DNA of 64,000 nucleotides from Flavobacterium sp. YJ01 (GCF_029320955.1 NZ_CP119757.1:2914001-2978000); one strand, 5' to 3'. Positions 1 to 8,679 are shown, counted from the first letter of the stretch. A program made the numbers and translations. The notes: generated by a model not told the origin, from the sequence alone.

Positions 1-60
1 GGTTTTAGATTGTTGATTTCTGATTTTAAAGAATATGAAATCTTAAGTCTGAAATCTAAA
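1..60. repeat. Iterated AT-rich intergenic repeat
   Basis: The left edge carries short words of the type GATTTCTGATTTT and GAAATCTTAAGTCTGAAATCT in opposing orientation. It resembles the other short-word intergenic repeats of this window (see 13692, 50815, 57529) and has no reading frame of note. It may continue to the left of the window. Confidence 0.4.
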
Positions 61-66
61 ATTAAT

Positions 67-82
67 TGTTCCACGTGAAACA
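67..82. promoter_or_regulatory. parS: parS centromere site (ParB binding)
   Basis: The 16-mer TGTTCCACGTGAAACA matches the widely conserved chromosomal parS consensus TGTTnCACGTGAAACA at every defined position. ParB (Spo0J) binds such sites to load partition complexes and condensin, usually in the origin-proximal part of the chromosome. It lies in the short space before an acetyltransferase gene. A second, weaker copy is at 4706. The sequence match is direct; function as a centromere is inferred. Confidence 0.85.
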
Positions 83-97
83 TTGAATTAAATTTTG

Positions 98-568
98 ATG
101 AAAGTCGTTAGAAAAGAAAATTTATCATTAGAAGAGAAAAAGGCATTAATGCAACTTCGAAATAATGAATATCCAGTTCAATTTGGTCATGAAACATTTC
201 ATGAATTTGAAGCGTATGTGGATGCAATTTCAGAAATGAAAAATTATCTTTTAATTGATGCTAAAAAAGAGATTCAAGGTTGGGTATATACCTTTTTTCG
301 CGATAACGAAATTTGGTTTGCAATAATGTTGAATTATCAAATTCAAGGAAAAGGCTACGGAAAGATTTTATTAGAAGAAATAAAAAAGAATAATCAGAAT
401 TTGAACGGTTGGGTAATTGATCATGAAAATGATATCAAATCAAATAAAGAAAAATATAAATCGCCATTGAAATTTTATATTTCAAATGGCTTTTCTGTTT
501 TGGAAGATGTCAGGTTAGAAAATGAAAAGATTTCAGCGGTGAAAATTAACTGGAAAAATAATAAATAA
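98..568 (+). CDS. GNAT family N-acetyltransferase
   Basis: A 156-aa protein with the GNAT fold. The acetyl-CoA pyrophosphate-binding loop is seen as QGKGYGKILL near residues 86-95, after an acidic, aromatic-rich N-terminal half. It probably moves an acetyl group from acetyl-CoA to an amine, but the substrate cannot be told from the sequence. An in-frame TTG lies one codon upstream; the ATG at 98 is the better start. The gene stands alone, 15 bases after a parS site, and ends before a hairpin at 578-612. Confidence 0.75.
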   Translation: MKVVRKENLSLEEKKALMQLRNNEYPVQFGHETFHEFEAYVDAISEMKNYLLIDAKKEIQGWVYTFFRDNEIWFAIMLNYQIQGKGYGKILLEEIKKNNQNLNGWVIDHENDIKSNKEKYKSPLKFYISNGFSVLEDVRLENEKISAVKINWKNNK

Positions 569-577
569 AAAAACTAA

Positions 578-612
578 AAATCCTAAGAATGAAATTTTCA
601 TTTTTAGGATTT
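578..612 (+). terminator. Hairpin terminator
   Basis: Inverted repeat AAATCCTAA / TTAGGATTT, with further inner pairing (GAATGAAA / TTTTCATT), just downstream of the acetyltransferase. Confidence 0.6.
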
Positions 613-646
613 GCTATAAATTAAACCAATATTTACAATTAAAAAA

Positions 647-1495
647 ATGAACGTTTTAAATAAAAAACATTTTCTTACGGTAAAAGATCATTCTGTTTCA
701 AAAGAAATTTTCGATTTGTATTATGATGAAGAATTAGACATGCTAATTACTTCGCCACAACCAGAACTTCAAAATCTGGGAAAATATTACGAAAGTGAAG
801 ATTATATTTCGCACACAGATAACAAACGTTCATTGTTCGAAAAAGCATATCATTTTGTAAAAAATATTGCGCTTCAAAATAAATTGAATTTGATTAATTC
901 AGAACAACTTCAAAAAGGCAAACTTTTGGATATTGGAGCTGGAACAGGAGATTTTCTATTAACAGCAAAAAATAATGGTTGGGAAACGATTGGAGTAGAA
1001 CCAAGCGACAGAGCTAAAAATATTGCAAAACAAAAAGGAATTTCATTTGTAGAAGAAATTGGCACTTTAGAGAATCATTCTTTCGATGCAATTACAATGT
1101 GGCATGTTTTAGAACACGTTCCAAACTTAGAAGAACAGATTCAGGAATTAAAGCGTTTATTAAAACCAACTGGAACATTAATTATTGCGGTTCCAAACTA
1201 TAAATCGTTTGATGCAAATCATTATCAAACTTTTTGGGCGGCTTATGATGTGCCAATTCATTTTTGGCATTTTTCTAAAAAATCGATTCAAGTGCTTTTT
1301 GAAAGAGTCGATATGAAATTAGAAAAAGTGCTTCCAATGAAATTTGATTCGTTTTATGTGAGTCTTTTGTCTGAAAAGTATAAAACGGGAAAAATGAATT
1401 ATATCAAAGCTTTTTTCATTGGTTTGAAATCAAATTGGAAAGCTAAAAGTTCAAAGGAGTATTCATCGCATATTTACGTTTTGAAAAATAAATAA
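647..1495 (+). CDS. Class I SAM-dependent methyltransferase
   Basis: A 282-aa cytoplasmic protein with a Rossmann-type methyltransferase core. Motif I is LLDIGAGTGDFL (about residues 92-103), followed by an acidic VEPSD loop and the post-I/IV segment DAITMWHVLEHV (about 146-157), typical of the Methyltransf_11/23 group. The N-terminal 85 residues hold the CDYY-less lead-in common in Bacteroidota members. Enzymes of this type often modify polyketide, sugar or small-molecule acceptors; the substrate here is unknown. The start is the only ATG near the frame start. Single gene, followed by alternative hairpins at 1512-1581. Confidence 0.8.
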   Translation: MNVLNKKHFLTVKDHSVSKEIFDLYYDEELDMLITSPQPELQNLGKYYESEDYISHTDNKRSLFEKAYHFVKNIALQNKLNLINSEQLQKGKLLDIGAGTGDFLLTAKNNGWETIGVEPSDRAKNIAKQKGISFVEEIGTLENHSFDAITMWHVLEHVPNLEEQIQELKRLLKPTGTLIIAVPNYKSFDANHYQTFWAAYDVPIHFWHFSKKSIQVLFERVDMKLEKVLPMKFDSFYVSLLSEKYKTGKMNYIKAFFIGLKSNWKAKSSKEYSSHIYVLKNK

Positions 1496-1511
1496 TCAAA
1501 AAAATGCATTC

Positions 1512-1581
1512 AAAAACCATTTTGTCAAAATCTGATAAAATGGCTTTTTTTCGGTTAAAAAAATAGAAAAAAAGCCATTTT
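1512..1581 (+). terminator. Two overlapping hairpins after the methyltransferase gene
   Basis: AAAAACCATTTT (1512-1523) can pair with AAAATGGCTTTTTT (1537-1550). The same right arm can instead pair with AAAAAAAGCCATTTT (to 1581), so the two hairpins exclude each other. The U-run in the shared arm fits a terminator. Confidence 0.5.
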
Positions 1582-1688
1582 TAAAGTAATAGTGACCGGT
1601 TATTGTTATTATTTTTTCTATAAATAAAAACAATATCATAAAATTTACGCATTTTTTAAAGTTTATGTTAATCCTATTGAATTTTTTA

Positions 1689-1696
1689 TATTTTTG
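1689..1696 (+). promoter_or_regulatory. Candidate -7 promoter element
   Basis: TATTTTTG fits the Bacteroidota -7 consensus TAnnTTTG, 33 bases before the ATG of the OmpH-like gene. No TTG at the ideal distance was found for the -33 element, so this is a weak call. Confidence 0.4.
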
Positions 1697-1729
1697 TCTT
1701 TCATACTTAAAAAAATAGAATTTAAAAAA

Positions 1730-2314
1730 ATGAAAAAAGCATTAGTTATTATCGCACTTTCAGTTTTCGCAGTTTCTTGTAACAAAACAGCAGAGGTAAA
1801 GGAAGTAAAAACAGCTTACGTGGATACTTCGGTTTTGATGAAAGAATACACTGAGGCAAAAGATTTAGAGGCAAAGTACAAAGCTCAAGCGGAAGAAAAA
1901 GGAAGACAATTACAAGCTGAAATTTCACGTTTTAAACAAGACGCTGCTAATTTTCAAAGCCAGGCGCAAGCAAACGGTCAGGCTTGGGCACAGCAAAGAG
2001 GTGCTGAATTGCAAAAAAGAGAGCAGCAATTAGGTTATGCACAACAAGCATTAGCACAACAATTACAACAAGAAAGTGGAGTAGAAATGGATTCTCTTGT
2101 AAGTGGTGTGAAAAAATTCATCAAAGATTACGGAAAGAAAAACGGTTACGCTTATATCTACGGAACTGGAGATGCAGCATCTATTTTGTATGCTGAAGAT
2201 AAATTCGACATCACAAAAGAAATCATTAAAGAATTAAATGATAAATACAAAGCTTCTCCAAAAGCAGATGCAAAACCAGCAGCTGAAACTAAAGAAGGTG
2301 AAGCAAAAAAATAA
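1730..2314 (+). CDS. OmpH/Skp-like coiled-coil lipoprotein
   Basis: A 194-aa protein. The start at 1730 gives a clean lipoprotein signal (MKKALVIIALSVFAVSC, lipobox AVSC); the frame is open further to a TTG at 1694, but that would bury the signal. After the acylated Cys comes a long Gln/Ala/Lys-rich coiled coil (about residues 45-130), then a conserved-looking segment with YGKKNGYAYIYGTGDAASILYA, as in OmpH/Skp chaperones. These periplasmic chaperones hold unfolded outer-membrane proteins; lipid anchoring is a common Flavobacterium variant. An Ala/Lys/Glu-rich tail ends the protein. Single gene with a strong terminator at 2343. Confidence 0.8.
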   Translation: MKKALVIIALSVFAVSCNKTAEVKEVKTAYVDTSVLMKEYTEAKDLEAKYKAQAEEKGRQLQAEISRFKQDAANFQSQAQANGQAWAQQRGAELQKREQQLGYAQQALAQQLQQESGVEMDSLVSGVKKFIKDYGKKNGYAYIYGTGDAASILYAEDKFDITKEIIKELNDKYKASPKADAKPAAETKEGEAKK

Positions 2315-2342
2315 AAACTACCCAAACTAACTAAATTACTGA

Positions 2343-2373
2343 AAACCTAAATCCACTACGATTTAGGTTTTTT
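2343..2373 (+). terminator. Rho-independent terminator
   Basis: Perfect 11-bp stem AAACCTAAATC / GATTTAGGTTT with a 6-base loop and a T-run after it, 29 bases past the OmpH-like gene. Confidence 0.85.
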
Positions 2374-2417
2374 CTTTTTATAAAAATGCGGTAATTTTAT
2401 TCTTTAATACAACCCCA

Positions 2418-4697
2418 ATGCAAAACGTTTCAGAAGCGGCAGCTTATACTTTACAATTCATTAATCAAACTCAAAAATCTATTTTCCTTACCGGAAAAGC
2501 GGGTACAGGAAAAACAACGCTTTTGCGGGAAATTATTGCAACGACACATAAAAATACAGTTGTTGTTGCGCCAACTGGAATTGCTGCTTTGAATGCCGGA
2601 GGAGTAACCATACATTCGATGTTTCAATTGCCATTTTCTGCTTTTATTCCGTCTTATGATGCGAATGCACAGTTTACAGAAACGGTAAAGTTTGAAAATA
2701 AAGAAACTTTGCGACGTCATTTCAAAATGAACAATGTAAAGCGAAATGTGATTAAGAACATGGAACTTTTGGTTATTGACGAAGTGAGTATGATGCGTGC
2801 CGATTTGCTGGATGCGGTCGATTTTATGATGCAAACTGTTCGCAGAAACACACTGCCTTTTGGTGGAGTTCAAGTTTTGTTTATTGGAGATTTATTGCAA
2901 TTGCCGCCGGTAATTCGTGATGAAGAATGGCGAACGCTGAAAAATTATTATCGTGGAAAGTTCTTTTTCCATTCTCACGTGCTTCAAACTTATCCGCCGA
3001 TTTATATCGAATTATCGAAAATCTATCGCCAGACAGACGACGCTTTTATTTCGGTTTTAAATAATTTGAGAAATAATCAGATCACGCCTGAGGACATTTC
3101 TGTTCTAAATCAATATGTTAAGCCCGATTTTGACTTTAAAGAAAACAAAGGTTACATTACACTAACTACGCATAATGCGAAAGCAGATTCTATTAACTTA
3201 CAGTCAATCAATGATTTAACTGGAAAAGAATTTGTTTATACACCATTTGTGGTCGGAGATTTTCCAGAAAAGATATTTCCTGTAGAAGAAGAACTGAAAT
3301 TGAAAGTCGGAGCGCAAATCATGTTCGTCAAAAATGATTTATCTTTTGAAAAGAGATATTTCAACGGAAAAATGGGCGTAATCAAATCACTTTCTGATGA
3401 AGAAATTTTTGTTCACTTTCCAGAAGAAAATATGACGCTGGAAGTCGAAAAGTACGAGTGGAAAAATATCCGATACAAAGTCAACGAACAAACCAAAGAC
3501 ATCGAAGAAGAAGTTTTAGGAACTTTTGCGCATTACCCGATCAAGCTTGCGTGGGCAATTACGGTTCATAAAAGCCAAGGTTTAACTTTTGACAAAGCTG
3601 CGCTCGATGTATCGCAAGTTTTTCTGCCTGGACAAGCTTATGTTGCACTTTCGCGTTTGCGTTCGTTAAACGGGCTTATTTTGCTTTCTCCGATGCAGAT
3701 GAATGGTATTTCGAACGATCAAGATGTGATGGATTATGCTTTGAACAGAGCGACAGAAGAAGATCTCAAAAATTCTTTGCACTTTGAAACCAAAAATTTT
3801 ATTCATAACTATTTGACTAACAGTTTTAATTGGACAGAATTAGCGCAAGAATGGAGAAATCACAGATTTAGTTATAACGAAAATGCAACAGGTTCAGAAA
3901 AATCTAAGCATTCTGTTTGGGCGCACAAACGCTTAGAAACGATTGAACAACTTTTAGATCCTTCGCAAAAATTCATAATTCAGCTCAATAAAATTTTCAG
4001 TAAAGAAACTGTCGATCTGTGTTTTGTAAAAGAAAGAGTAGAAGCGGCCTTTGATTATTTTTTCAAGCCAATCGATAAATTGGTTGATGATTTAATTTAT
4101 AAAATGGCTGAAATTCAAAAATTTAAAAAAGTTAAAGAGTTTTACGAAGAACTTACTTTTTTAGAAGATTTACAGACAAAAGCCGTTTTGAAATTACTAA
4201 AAGCCAAATTGCTTTTAGAAATTGTGGTTTCTGGCGAAGAAATTTCTAAAGAAAAATTATCAACGCCATTTATTAAAAATTATAAAATTGAGAAAGCAGA
4301 TCGTATTCGAACGGAGCTTAAAATGGTCAATACAGACATTTTTAAGACCGAAGAACCTGTTGTTCGATACAAATCAGCTAAGACGGAGAAAAACGAGCTT
4401 AAAACGGCTAAAAAAACAACAGTCGAAGAAACGTACGATTTATGGATTGAGAAAAATTCTGTGGAAGATATTGCAAGAATGCGTAAATTGAATGTTCAAA
4501 CTATCGAAGGACATTTGATAAGACTAATTCAAGCGAAGAAAATCGAAATTACGGATGTCTTGCCGTATGATAAAATTTTGGCTTTGCGAGAAGCGTTTCA
4601 GTTTTATCAGGAAGAATCGTTAAGTGGTTTGAAAGAAAAACATGGAGATGAATTTACTTGGGATGAATTGAAAATGTTCAAAGCGAGCATCAATTAA
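2418..4697 (+). CDS. PIF1/RecD-type helicase with C-terminal HTH domain
   Basis: A 759-aa superfamily 1B helicase. Walker A is GKAGTGKTT (about residues 26-34), Walker B is LVIDEVSM (about 118-125), and GGVQVLFIGDLLQLPPV follows (motif III). The UvrD_C_2-like motif with AITVHKSQGLTFDKA is near residues 379-393 and VALSRLR near 409-415. Residues 430-650 are a family-specific linker. The end (about 675-740) is an HTH_40-type domain of the kind found at the C-terminus of RecQ helicases (DLWIEKNSVEDIARMRKL). It likely unwinds 5'-tailed DNA or recombination or replication intermediates; the precise role is not known. Single gene; a weak parS copy follows its stop codon. Confidence 0.85.
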   Translation: MQNVSEAAAYTLQFINQTQKSIFLTGKAGTGKTTLLREIIATTHKNTVVVAPTGIAALNAGGVTIHSMFQLPFSAFIPSYDANAQFTETVKFENKETLRRHFKMNNVKRNVIKNMELLVIDEVSMMRADLLDAVDFMMQTVRRNTLPFGGVQVLFIGDLLQLPPVIRDEEWRTLKNYYRGKFFFHSHVLQTYPPIYIELSKIYRQTDDAFISVLNNLRNNQITPEDISVLNQYVKPDFDFKENKGYITLTTHNAKADSINLQSINDLTGKEFVYTPFVVGDFPEKIFPVEEELKLKVGAQIMFVKNDLSFEKRYFNGKMGVIKSLSDEEIFVHFPEENMTLEVEKYEWKNIRYKVNEQTKDIEEEVLGTFAHYPIKLAWAITVHKSQGLTFDKAALDVSQVFLPGQAYVALSRLRSLNGLILLSPMQMNGISNDQDVMDYALNRATEEDLKNSLHFETKNFIHNYLTNSFNWTELAQEWRNHRFSYNENATGSEKSKHSVWAHKRLETIEQLLDPSQKFIIQLNKIFSKETVDLCFVKERVEAAFDYFFKPIDKLVDDLIYKMAEIQKFKKVKEFYEELTFLEDLQTKAVLKLLKAKLLLEIVVSGEEISKEKLSTPFIKNYKIEKADRIRTELKMVNTDIFKTEEPVVRYKSAKTEKNELKTAKKTTVEETYDLWIEKNSVEDIARMRKLNVQTIEGHLIRLIQAKKIEITDVLPYDKILALREAFQFYQEESLSGLKEKHGDEFTWDELKMFKASIN

Positions 4698-4705
4698 GAT
4701 TTTAA

Positions 4706-4721
4706 CGTCCCACGTGAAACA
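4706..4721. promoter_or_regulatory. parS: Second, degenerate parS-like site
   Basis: CGTCCCACGTGAAACA differs from the parS consensus TGTTnCACGTGAAACA only at positions 1 and 4 of the left arm; the central CACGTGAAACA is intact. It lies between the helicase and a secreted-protein gene, 4.6 kb from the perfect site at 67. Confidence 0.6.
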
Positions 4722-4773
4722 TGTTTTTAGTTTTTCAAAAATCTAATTTCTAACGCATTAAATCTTTTTTGAT

Positions 4774-5535
4774 ATGAAAACATTGAAATTTTTTCTAACG
4801 TTTCTGATTTTTTACACGTCATTTGCAAACGCTCAAGATCTGAAACCAGAATACCAAAAAATTATTTCAAAATTTATTTTAGAAGTAAAAAGTGGCAACA
4901 AAACAGCGGTTTCAAGTCGTGTACAATTTCCGTTAAAAAGAGATTCTCCCATTCCGCCAGTAAAGAACAAAGCGGATTTTATAAAAAGATACAATCAAAT
5001 TTTTGATGTTGTTTTAATTGAGAAAATAGCAAAATCGAATCCAGCAAAAGATTGGTCAGAAATGGGTTGGCGCGGAATTATGCTAAATCAAGGCGATTTG
5101 TGGATTGATACTGATGGAAAAATTACGGCAATAAATTATCAGTCAAAAGCTGAAGAAAAATTGAAAAATTCACTGATCGCAAATCAGAAGAAAAATGTAA
5201 ACGCTTCAATTTCAAAATTTAAAGAACCAGTTGCAATTCTCGAAACCTCAAAATTCAGAATCAGAATTGATGATTTAGGAAATAATAAATTTCGTTATGC
5301 TTCGTGGTCAATCAAAAATAAAATGACCGACAAACCTGATTTGATAATCGAAAACGGCGTTTTCGTTGCTGATGGAACTGGCGGAAATCATTATTATGAA
5401 TTTAAAAAAGGTGATTTCAAATACGAATGTTACATCATCGTTTTGGGCGAAAAAAATTCGCCGCCTGCAACTTTAACTGTTTACCAATCGGGGAAAGAGA
5501 TTCTTTCACAAAATGCAAAAATTGTTTCACGATAA
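4774..5535 (+). CDS. Secreted protein of unknown function
   Basis: A 253-aa protein with an N-terminal Sec signal peptide (hydrophobic core FFLTFLIFYTSF, likely cut after ANA). The mature part has two regions. Residues 25-130 contain a basic, aromatic segment with DWSEMGWRGIMLNQGDLWID, similar in feel to small periplasmic NTF2-like modules. Residues 145-253 are beta-rich. I do not recognise a family. No cysteine-based lipobox, no T9SS sorting domain and no membrane segment beyond the signal are seen. It sits alone between a parS-like site and a palindromic repeat. Confidence 0.6.
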   Translation: MKTLKFFLTFLIFYTSFANAQDLKPEYQKIISKFILEVKSGNKTAVSSRVQFPLKRDSPIPPVKNKADFIKRYNQIFDVVLIEKIAKSNPAKDWSEMGWRGIMLNQGDLWIDTDGKITAINYQSKAEEKLKNSLIANQKKNVNASISKFKEPVAILETSKFRIRIDDLGNNKFRYASWSIKNKMTDKPDLIIENGVFVADGTGGNHYYEFKKGDFKYECYIIVLGEKNSPPATLTVYQSGKEILSQNAKIVSR

Positions 5536-5624
5536 ACATTAAAAAAGCCTAATTCAAAACGAATTGGACTTTTTGTTAGATTTATTATTTATAATAAAAA
5601 TATCTGCTAAAACCCCAACGGGGT

Positions 5625-5756
5625 GAAATATTTATAGAATTTCAAAATGACAAATGAAAAAAGCTCCAGCGGAGCGACATGTATTTATGCCGCTCCGCTG
5701 GAGCTTTTTATCGTAATAGATTTTTCTTTTCTATAAATATTTTGCTTCTCCGAAGC
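5625..5756. repeat. Compound palindromic intergenic repeat, copy A
   Basis: Centre: 19-bp perfect inverted arms AAAAAGCTCCAGCGGAGCG (5658-5676) and its complement (5691-5709). Outside these lie GAAATATTTATAG (5625-5637) and, inverted, CTATAAATATTT (5731-5742), and beyond that small hairpins (CCCCAACGGGG at 5613-5623, GCTTCTCCGAAGC at 5744-5756). The same centre and right shoulder occur again at 43292-43403. Type: REP/MITE-like dispersed palindrome. The central hairpin with its T-run could also end transcripts. Confidence 0.75.
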
Positions 5757-5794
5757 TCGGAAAATTGGAGATTTCCCTTTGAAAAACGATTTCT

Positions 5795-6232
5795 TTAAAT
5801 GTTCGACATTACTTTTTCAAGTTCTTTTTCTTGAGTAATCTGAGTCAGTTTTAACTTCTGAATGTTTACCTCATTTTCTTTGGTTTTAATTCTTTGTTTT
5901 TGAATTTCTTCATCAGAAATAGAAGTTGTAGTTATCTTGTTTTCAATTTTCCTATTCGCGATTTCTAGCTTTTCGATTTTCTCTTTTGTAGATTTTAAAT
6001 TGTTTTCAGATTTAGAAAGAGTTTTCTTTTTGCTTTCCAGTTCTTTCTGCTCTTTTTTCAGCTGATCAATTCTATCATCCAGTTTTTTATGATTTTCTTT
6101 TAACGTTTTTTGAGTTTCAGCTTCATTTTTCTTCAACTCTAATTCCTGTGCATTTGGTTGAATTTGTTGTGCAAAAAAAGATTGAGAACTCAGTAATAAC
6201 AAGAAGACTAATGTTGTGAAAATTTTGTTCAT
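5795..6232 (-). CDS. Secreted coiled-coil protein, unknown function
   Basis: A 145-aa protein with a clear signal peptide (MNKIFTTLVFLLLLSSQSFFAQQ) followed almost wholly by charged heptad-like sequence rich in Lys, Glu, Leu and Gln (residues 30-145), so a long alpha-helical coiled coil in the periplasm is expected. No enzyme motif is present. It could be a periplasmic spacer or chaperone-like protein. It lies downstream of the HU/SPOR gene on the same strand but a terminator-like hairpin (6322-6350) separates them, so it is probably transcribed alone. Confidence 0.6.
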   Translation of the reverse strand: MNKIFTTLVFLLLLSSQSFFAQQIQPNAQELELKKNEAETQKTLKENHKKLDDRIDQLKKEQKELESKKKTLSKSENNLKSTKEKIEKLEIANRKIENKITTTSISDEEIQKQRIKTKENEVNIQKLKLTQITQEKELEKVMSNI

Positions 6233-6321
6233 GATTGTTTTAAATTTTTGAAACGAATTTATTTGAAGAAATTTTCAAATAATGCCCGACAAATTTTTTA
6301 AAACAACAGAATAAGACAAAA

Positions 6322-6350
6322 AAAATCCCATTCAAGAAGAACGGGATTTT
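6322..6350 (-). terminator. Terminator of the HU/SPOR gene
   Basis: Stem AAAATCCCATTC / GAACGGGATTTT with one mismatch; read on the minus strand it ends in a long T-run, 8 bases past the stop at 6358. Confidence 0.75.
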
Positions 6351-6357
6351 CAGAGAT

Positions 6358-7329
6358 TTATAAGTTTTCGACCAGAATCCAAGCTTGCGGATTTTCGCCT
6401 TTTTGTATTTCTTTTTGAGCTTGTTCTGCTTCTCTCATTGTAGCATAACTTCCGTACAAAACAGGAAATAAACCGTGTTTGTTTTCTTTTAGCATTTTAG
6501 CTTTAAATCCATCTTTAATCAATTGATTATAAGCTTTCTTTGCATTTTGTTCGCTTCTAAAAGCACCAGCCATAATGTGATAAGGCATTGTCGGTTCTGC
6601 TGTTTCAACACTTGCAGAATCTACGGTAAGTGTAACTGCTGGAAGCGGATTTTTTATTAAAAATGTTGCCTCCTGAATTTTATTCTGAACTTTTTTCTGA
6701 ACGGCTTGTTCTACTAAAAGTGTCTGATTTTCAATTTGGTTTTGATATAACGGATAACCGATACTTCCAGAAATTCCAAGTCCTAAAACTAAAATTGCGG
6801 CATATCTCAAGAATGAGTTAGAAGATTTAGTTTGCTCTTCTGTTTCATGCAACGCAATTGGTTCTTTTTCTTTTGAAGTGATCTTTTCGATTTTTTTCTC
6901 GAAAAGCTCTTTTTTCACCATTGGCGAAACAAACGGGCTTAATCCAAAAGAAGTAGATAAATAATTAGTTTGATCGTTTGGTGTGAAAATAATATTGTTT
7001 TCAGAATTTAAACGTAATTCACCAATGTTTTTCAAAGAGATTACGCCGTCTTCTTCCAAAGATTTTTTCCAATTCGTAATTTCAAATGCAATGGCGCTAA
7101 CTGCAAATCCGTAAGATGTTTTTTCAGCTTGAGCAATATGATTTGCCAACAAACCATCGTTATTTTTGATGCGACTGTTGAAAGAAATGGTTTTTTTTGG
7201 AGGAAAAAACGAATTAGTGCTTTCATTAAGCTGAGCCGAATGAGTTTCGGTTAAAAATGCACCAAATCCTGGAACCGTTACACACTGATAACGATACAAT
7301 AACTGCGAGATATATACTTCGATTTTCAT
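6358..7329 (-). CDS. HU-CCDC81 and SPOR domain protein
   Basis: A 323-aa protein. The start chosen is the ATG at 7329 (MKIEVYISQLLYRY); an upstream TTG at 7347 is unlikely. Residues 1-125 contain the two small HU-like domains of the bacterial CCDC81 type (VPGFGAFL; later KNIGELRLN and FGLSPFVSP). A single membrane helix lies near residues 175-195 (YAAILVLGLGISGSIGYPLY). The last 75 residues are a SPOR domain (YHIMAGAFRSEQNAKKAY ... FPVLYGSYATMREAEQA) that binds denuded peptidoglycan at division sites. The layout (cytoplasmic HU part, one helix, periplasmic SPOR) suggests a septal protein that may touch DNA or cytoskeleton inside. Confidence 0.85.
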   Translation of the reverse strand: MKIEVYISQLLYRYQCVTVPGFGAFLTETHSAQLNESTNSFFPPKKTISFNSRIKNNDGLLANHIAQAEKTSYGFAVSAIAFEITNWKKSLEEDGVISLKNIGELRLNSENNIIFTPNDQTNYLSTSFGLSPFVSPMVKKELFEKKIEKITSKEKEPIALHETEEQTKSSNSFLRYAAILVLGLGISGSIGYPLYQNQIENQTLLVEQAVQKKVQNKIQEATFLIKNPLPAVTLTVDSASVETAEPTMPYHIMAGAFRSEQNAKKAYNQLIKDGFKAKMLKENKHGLFPVLYGSYATMREAEQAQKEIQKGENPQAWILVENL

Positions 7330-7567
7330 ATTGACAAAGTTATGCAACGCTTATAGTTATCAAAATTTTATTCACAATTTTTATTAACAATTGATATATA
7401 TTTTTAGACAATTCAGAATCAGTATTTTAAATGTTAAATCTCTCTGTAGTGGCAAGGCTTCTTATTTTTAAATTTAAAATTTATTAAGAAATTACTTTGA
7501 TTTTATTCATATTTGCAATTTAGAAAAAGGAATTTTTATTTTCTATTTTACATAATGTTTAAAAAAT

Positions 7568-8668
7568 ATGAACGATCAAGATTTATTTAATTTATTAGCG
7601 TTGCTAAGAGTTGATGGAGTAGGAGATATAATGGGTAAAAAATTACTTCAATCTTTTGGAAATGCATCGGATATTTTTAAAGCAAAAAATGCACAATTAG
7701 CAGCAGTTGACGGAATTGGATCGGTGTTGTTAAAAAATTTGAGAGATAAAACCATTTTTCAAAAAGCTGAAAGCGAGTTGGAATTTATTAAAAAAAACAA
7801 AATCAATGTTTCGTATTTTCAGGATCAAAAATATCCCGAAAAATTAAAGCATTGTTTTGATGCGCCGATTCTTATTTTCACTGCAGGAAATATTGATTTT
7901 GAGAAAAAGAAAATGATCAGTATTGTCGGAACACGCCAAATAACTTCTTATGGAACAGATTTTTGCCGAAAACTCATTGAAGATTTGGCTCCTTTAGATC
8001 CAATAATTGTGAGCGGATTTGCGTATGGAGTTGATATCGTTGCACATCAAGCAGCAATGGATTATAATCTGCAAACGATTGGTGTTTTGGCGCATGGATT
8101 GAATCGTATTTATCCGAGTTCGCATAAAAAGTACATGGCAAGATTGGAAGAAAATGGTGGTTTTATCACAGAATTCTGGAGTGATTCTAATCCAGATAAA
8201 GAAAAGTTTGTTCGCCGAAATCGGATTGTAGCTGGAATGACGGAGGCAACCATAGTAATTGAATCTGCTGATAAAGGCGGTTCTTTAATTACAGCAAATA
8301 TGGCAAATGACTACAATCGGGACGTGTTTGCAGTTCCCGGAAGAGTAACAGATAAGTATAGTCAGGGTTGCAATAATCTGATTAAAACTCAGAAAGCGAA
8401 TGTATTAACTAATGCTGCCGATTTAATTTATATGCTCAATTGGGATATCAAAGAAAATCCTAAAAACATCCAGAAACAACTTTTTGTTGAGCTTGAACCT
8501 GAGGAGCAAAAGATCTACGATTTTCTTCAAAAAAATGGTAAAGAATTATTAGATGTTATTGCTGTTCAGTGTGATTTTCCAATTTATAAAATGTCAGCCA
8601 TTTTGTTAAATATGGAATTAAAAGGCTTAATAAGACCTTTACCTGGAAAACTTTTTGAGTCAATTTAA
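7568..8668 (+). CDS. dprA: DNA-processing protein DprA
   Basis: A 366-aa protein of usual DprA length. The N-terminus has a helix-hairpin-helix/SAM-like part (residues 5-60, VDGVGDIMGKKLL). The Rossmann-like core (about 80-290) shows SIVGTRQITSYG, VSGFAYGVDIVAHQAAM, GVLAHGLNRIYP and SLITANMANDYNRDVFAVPG, all typical of the family. A winged-helix DML1-like end (about 305-366) follows. DprA loads RecA on incoming single-stranded DNA during transformation. recA lies 3.3 kb away on the other strand. Transcribed alone, with a TTTG and CATATTTG-like promoter region before it. Confidence 0.93.
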   Translation: MNDQDLFNLLALLRVDGVGDIMGKKLLQSFGNASDIFKAKNAQLAAVDGIGSVLLKNLRDKTIFQKAESELEFIKKNKINVSYFQDQKYPEKLKHCFDAPILIFTAGNIDFEKKKMISIVGTRQITSYGTDFCRKLIEDLAPLDPIIVSGFAYGVDIVAHQAAMDYNLQTIGVLAHGLNRIYPSSHKKYMARLEENGGFITEFWSDSNPDKEKFVRRNRIVAGMTEATIVIESADKGGSLITANMANDYNRDVFAVPGRVTDKYSQGCNNLIKTQKANVLTNAADLIYMLNWDIKENPKNIQKQLFVELEPEEQKIYDFLQKNGKELLDVIAVQCDFPIYKMSAILLNMELKGLIRPLPGKLFESI

Positions 8669-8679
8669 CGCAGAAAATC

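Noticed and set aside
2976..2981. CACGTG core inside the helicase gene as a third parS
   Set aside because: Flanks (ATTCTCACGTGCTTCA) match the consensus poorly; likewise 9423-9428 and 57996-58001.
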